DNA of 15,793 nucleotides from an uncultured Campylobacter sp. Its GTDB lineage: Bacteria; Campylobacterota; Campylobacteria; Campylobacterales; Campylobacteraceae. The translations under genes were made by a program, and so were the position numbers. Where the stretch lies: positions 1 to 15,793 of the forward strand of contig NZ_CALKTC010000081.1 of assembly GCF_937996225.1 (NCBI RefSeq), read 5' to 3'. Shown here one piece after another: positions 15,101 through 15,793 of the stretch (the stretch's first letter is position 1; each line of letters starts with the position of its first letter). Under the pieces are notes generated by a model. The model searched no databases. It had not been told where the DNA came from and saw only the letters and a list, made by a program, of their open reading frames with translations.

Positions 15101-15793
15101 CAAATGCAAATGATATTATGGTCGGCTCAGACGGTAACGACAAGCTCTACGGCGGAAATGACAACGACATCCTCTATGGCGGCGACGGAGATGATATTCT
15201 TGCTGGAGAGAACGGTAACGATACCTTGCAAGGCGGAGCCGGTAACGATAGATTGGAAGGTGCTTGGGGAGACGATACCTATATATTCGGAAGAGGCGAT
15301 GGAGCGGATACTATCTATGACTTTACGGGCAACGATACGATTAAATTTAAAGAGGGGATTACTGTAAACGATCTACTTGTAAAAAGAGCTAAAAACGATA
15401 TCAATAGCCTCGAAATTTCCATCAAAGGAACCGAGGATAAAATAACCGTAGAAAACACATATCATAGCGATGGAAGATATTACAATGGTGGTATGATAGA
15501 GAATTTCGAATTTGCGGATGGAACAAAACTCTCCCTTCATGAATTAGAAACTCAAGCTGCTTTTAAAGGAACCGATGGTAACGATACTATTATAGGTGCA
15601 AACGCTAAGGATGAAATTTATGGCGGAGCGGGAGATGATACTATCGTAGCTAACGAAGGTAACGATACCCTTTATGGTGGTGAAGGTAACGATATCCTTT
15701 ATGGTCAAGATGGTAACGATATCCTTTATGGCGGCGAAGGTAACGACAAGCTCTACGGCGGAAATGACAACGACATCCTCTATGGCGGCGACG
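12154..15793 (+). CDS. Large RTX protein with FrpC-like self-processing module (3' end beyond window)
   Basis: The frame is open from ATG 12154 (AAGGA just upstream) to the window edge, at least 1213 residues. Region 1, residues 1-466: mostly helical, unrecognised, with 'WDIASKRF' (134 on), 'GEGARTDRTFYQTELPELL' just after it, and hydrophobic stretches (about 290-300, 332-375, 452-466). Region 2, 467-643: begins at an Asp467-Pro468 bond followed by 'LALDLNGDG' and several Ca2+-loop-like segments (472-477, 492-497, 515-523, 'DSNNDGLIDNKDD', 'DANSNGISDEGE'). In order and length (about 177 residues) this matches the FrpC self-processing module, which in Neisseria FrpC cleaves its Asp-Pro bond when Ca2+ binds and can then link the new Asp to a lysine. 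Region 3, about 644-980: helical linker. Region 4, from about 984: GGxGxD-type RTX nonapeptides, a hemolysin-type Ca2+-binding-related domain (about 1039-1130), then further RTX repeats to the edge. The C-terminal T1SS signal is not in view. It is the likely substrate of the T1SS upstream. Confidence 0.93.
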   Translation, partial: MKNLTLEQANELLKTANTKQDIINILNKLNLSSPETKTILYSGIQDMDGFKDYLKKTNQYNNIRMIDKTSVGDFLNIWENENLQNALTRAFGNGDPDFDVIEEYKKRGSADGKVPPSELNKFFHDAGKKDSGLWDIASKRFIAETKGEIITLIGEGARTDRTFYQTELPELLKNKNITKINGMDKAEFTSKLNSYATDREKLNYIISDQNAVAKIAGKEISELTQDDFDKARKNTNFEAIFKENKNALVKNYINDIVTNDRIPYSEKVKELTKAFGRDKLPFITKELNRLGIMGGLIGFDMTMQRADQALSAGNREEARTIVKEYMLEETGANIGGYMFASLIMPNKGMGKTKAIALVTLFGAIGSYLGSDYLLNLYKNRDSLSYFLNLYDPNWVGRDPWLLEVIKELTAPYVDKLDEYITNASDALIDFTIAAVNKMNEELSNKLQNTKKFYIGLAVSILEFFIYDPLALDLNGDGKIGISPAPNGGAYFDHNGDGVSHRSSWISKEDGILAYDRNGNGKIDDGSELFGNFTQIKDKEGNQRLAKDGYEALKEFDSNNDGLIDNKDDNFKDLKIWQDANSNGISDEGELKSLDELGIASLSLNHNEVNEDLGGGNTLSLKGSYTKTDGTAHSMGDLNFNVDTINSKFKDETPLNSEDMARANIKGFGLLRDLRSAAALNKELAAALDSYSRLSTKEEQLKALPALIKAWSETAARSTDGNSNAAGYEVSLKGVKLPSNVNLGAGSNINVDADGNVISSGNPNARRLSLTPSQYRALLDSSKSVDENLLKEFESIKYKIKVIDAFTGSKTAELYYISNDDIKAIIKNTNETYDKILNYSYASLLAQTRLKSYADLISLDMISVPNDTAAGGASAGDNSKSDTANGGANTSAKPKHDFRLNFTKVIDKFKEINLSDPKKAFVDLAEFATLFQSKKEFAAGLSLLAEFAYGANKRGVLSEYIAAIGQETQNKLDIATITSNSSGTNANDIMVGSDGNDKLYGGNDNDILYGGDGDDILAGENGNDTLQGGAGNDRLEGAWGDDTYIFGRGDGADTIYDFTGNDTIKFKEGITVNDLLVKRAKNDINSLEISIKGTEDKITVENTYHSDGRYYNGGMIENFEFADGTKLSLHELETQAAFKGTDGNDTIIGANAKDEIYGGAGDDTIVANEGNDTLYGGEGNDILYGQDGNDILYGGEGNDKLYGGNDNDILYGGD
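15133..15187 (+). repeat. Exact 55-bp direct repeat in RTX array, copy 1
   Basis: Encodes two RTX nonapeptides ('GNDKLYGGNDNDILYGGD'). It is identical at every base to 15739-15793, 606 bp (202 codons) downstream, despite the degenerate coding of the neighbouring repeats. This suggests recent duplication or gene conversion within the array. Confidence 0.9.
15739..15793 (+). repeat. Exact 55-bp direct repeat in RTX array, copy 2 (at window edge)
   Basis: The second identical copy. The window ends within it, so the true repeat may be longer. A break at a repeat is what an assembler collapse would leave, so the gene may be longer and more repetitive than it appears. Confidence 0.85.

Overview
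The backbone of this window looks like a Campylobacter-type epsilonproteobacterium, probably an oral species. The non-coding DNA is full of 'aaattttaaaattt'-type runs, promoters are A/T-rich with a clear -10 but little -35, and codon use favours AGC, AAA and TTT. The theme of the backbone is a type I secretion system (T1SS) and its RTX substrate, all on the + strand: inner-membrane ABC exporter (398-2764), a RelE/ParE-type toxin-antitoxin pair (2900-3421), HlyD-type adaptor (3444-4745), TolC-type outer-membrane channel (9662-11251), a small unrecognised gene (11688-12149), and a very large RTX protein (from 12154, running off the right edge). The RTX protein has an N-terminal region of about 466 residues, then a FrpC-like self-processing ('clip-and-link') module starting at an Asp-Pro bond (D467-P468), then a long linker, then RTX nonapeptide arrays separated by a hemolysin-type calcium-binding-related domain.

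The T1SS is split by a block of about 3.9 kb (about 5648-9552) with different base and codon use (many CG-containing codons, GAA/TCG/CCG). It starts inside one housekeeping gene and ends inside another. At the left is the 5' part of formate-tetrahydrofolate ligase (fhs). In the middle is an intact operon with its own promoter and two operators: TetR regulator, flavodoxin/ferredoxin protein, DUF2141 secreted protein. To the right are a frameshifted rsuA-type pseudouridine synthase gene and the 3' end of a citrate synthase gene. The three minus-strand housekeeping genes carry five indels, all in simple repeats, whereas the three plus-strand operon genes are open throughout. I infer horizontal acquisition from another anaerobe, perhaps an oral spirochete such as Treponema, followed by selective decay. 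An assembly chimera has to be excluded.

The intergenic DNA also holds structure. A diverged inverted repeat of about 210 bp (4846-5053 and 11322-11540) brackets the foreign block plus tolC. A perfect 14-bp-stem hairpin (5492-5527) overlaps the 3' end of a short ORF remnant beside the left junction of the foreign block. The RTX gene carries an exact 55-bp direct repeat whose second copy coincides with the right edge of the window.

Functionally, the ABC protein, HlyD and TolC should form a continuous inner-to-outer membrane channel for the RTX protein. Its N-terminal part is a candidate payload that could be released or cross-linked by Ca2+-triggered self-processing outside the cell.
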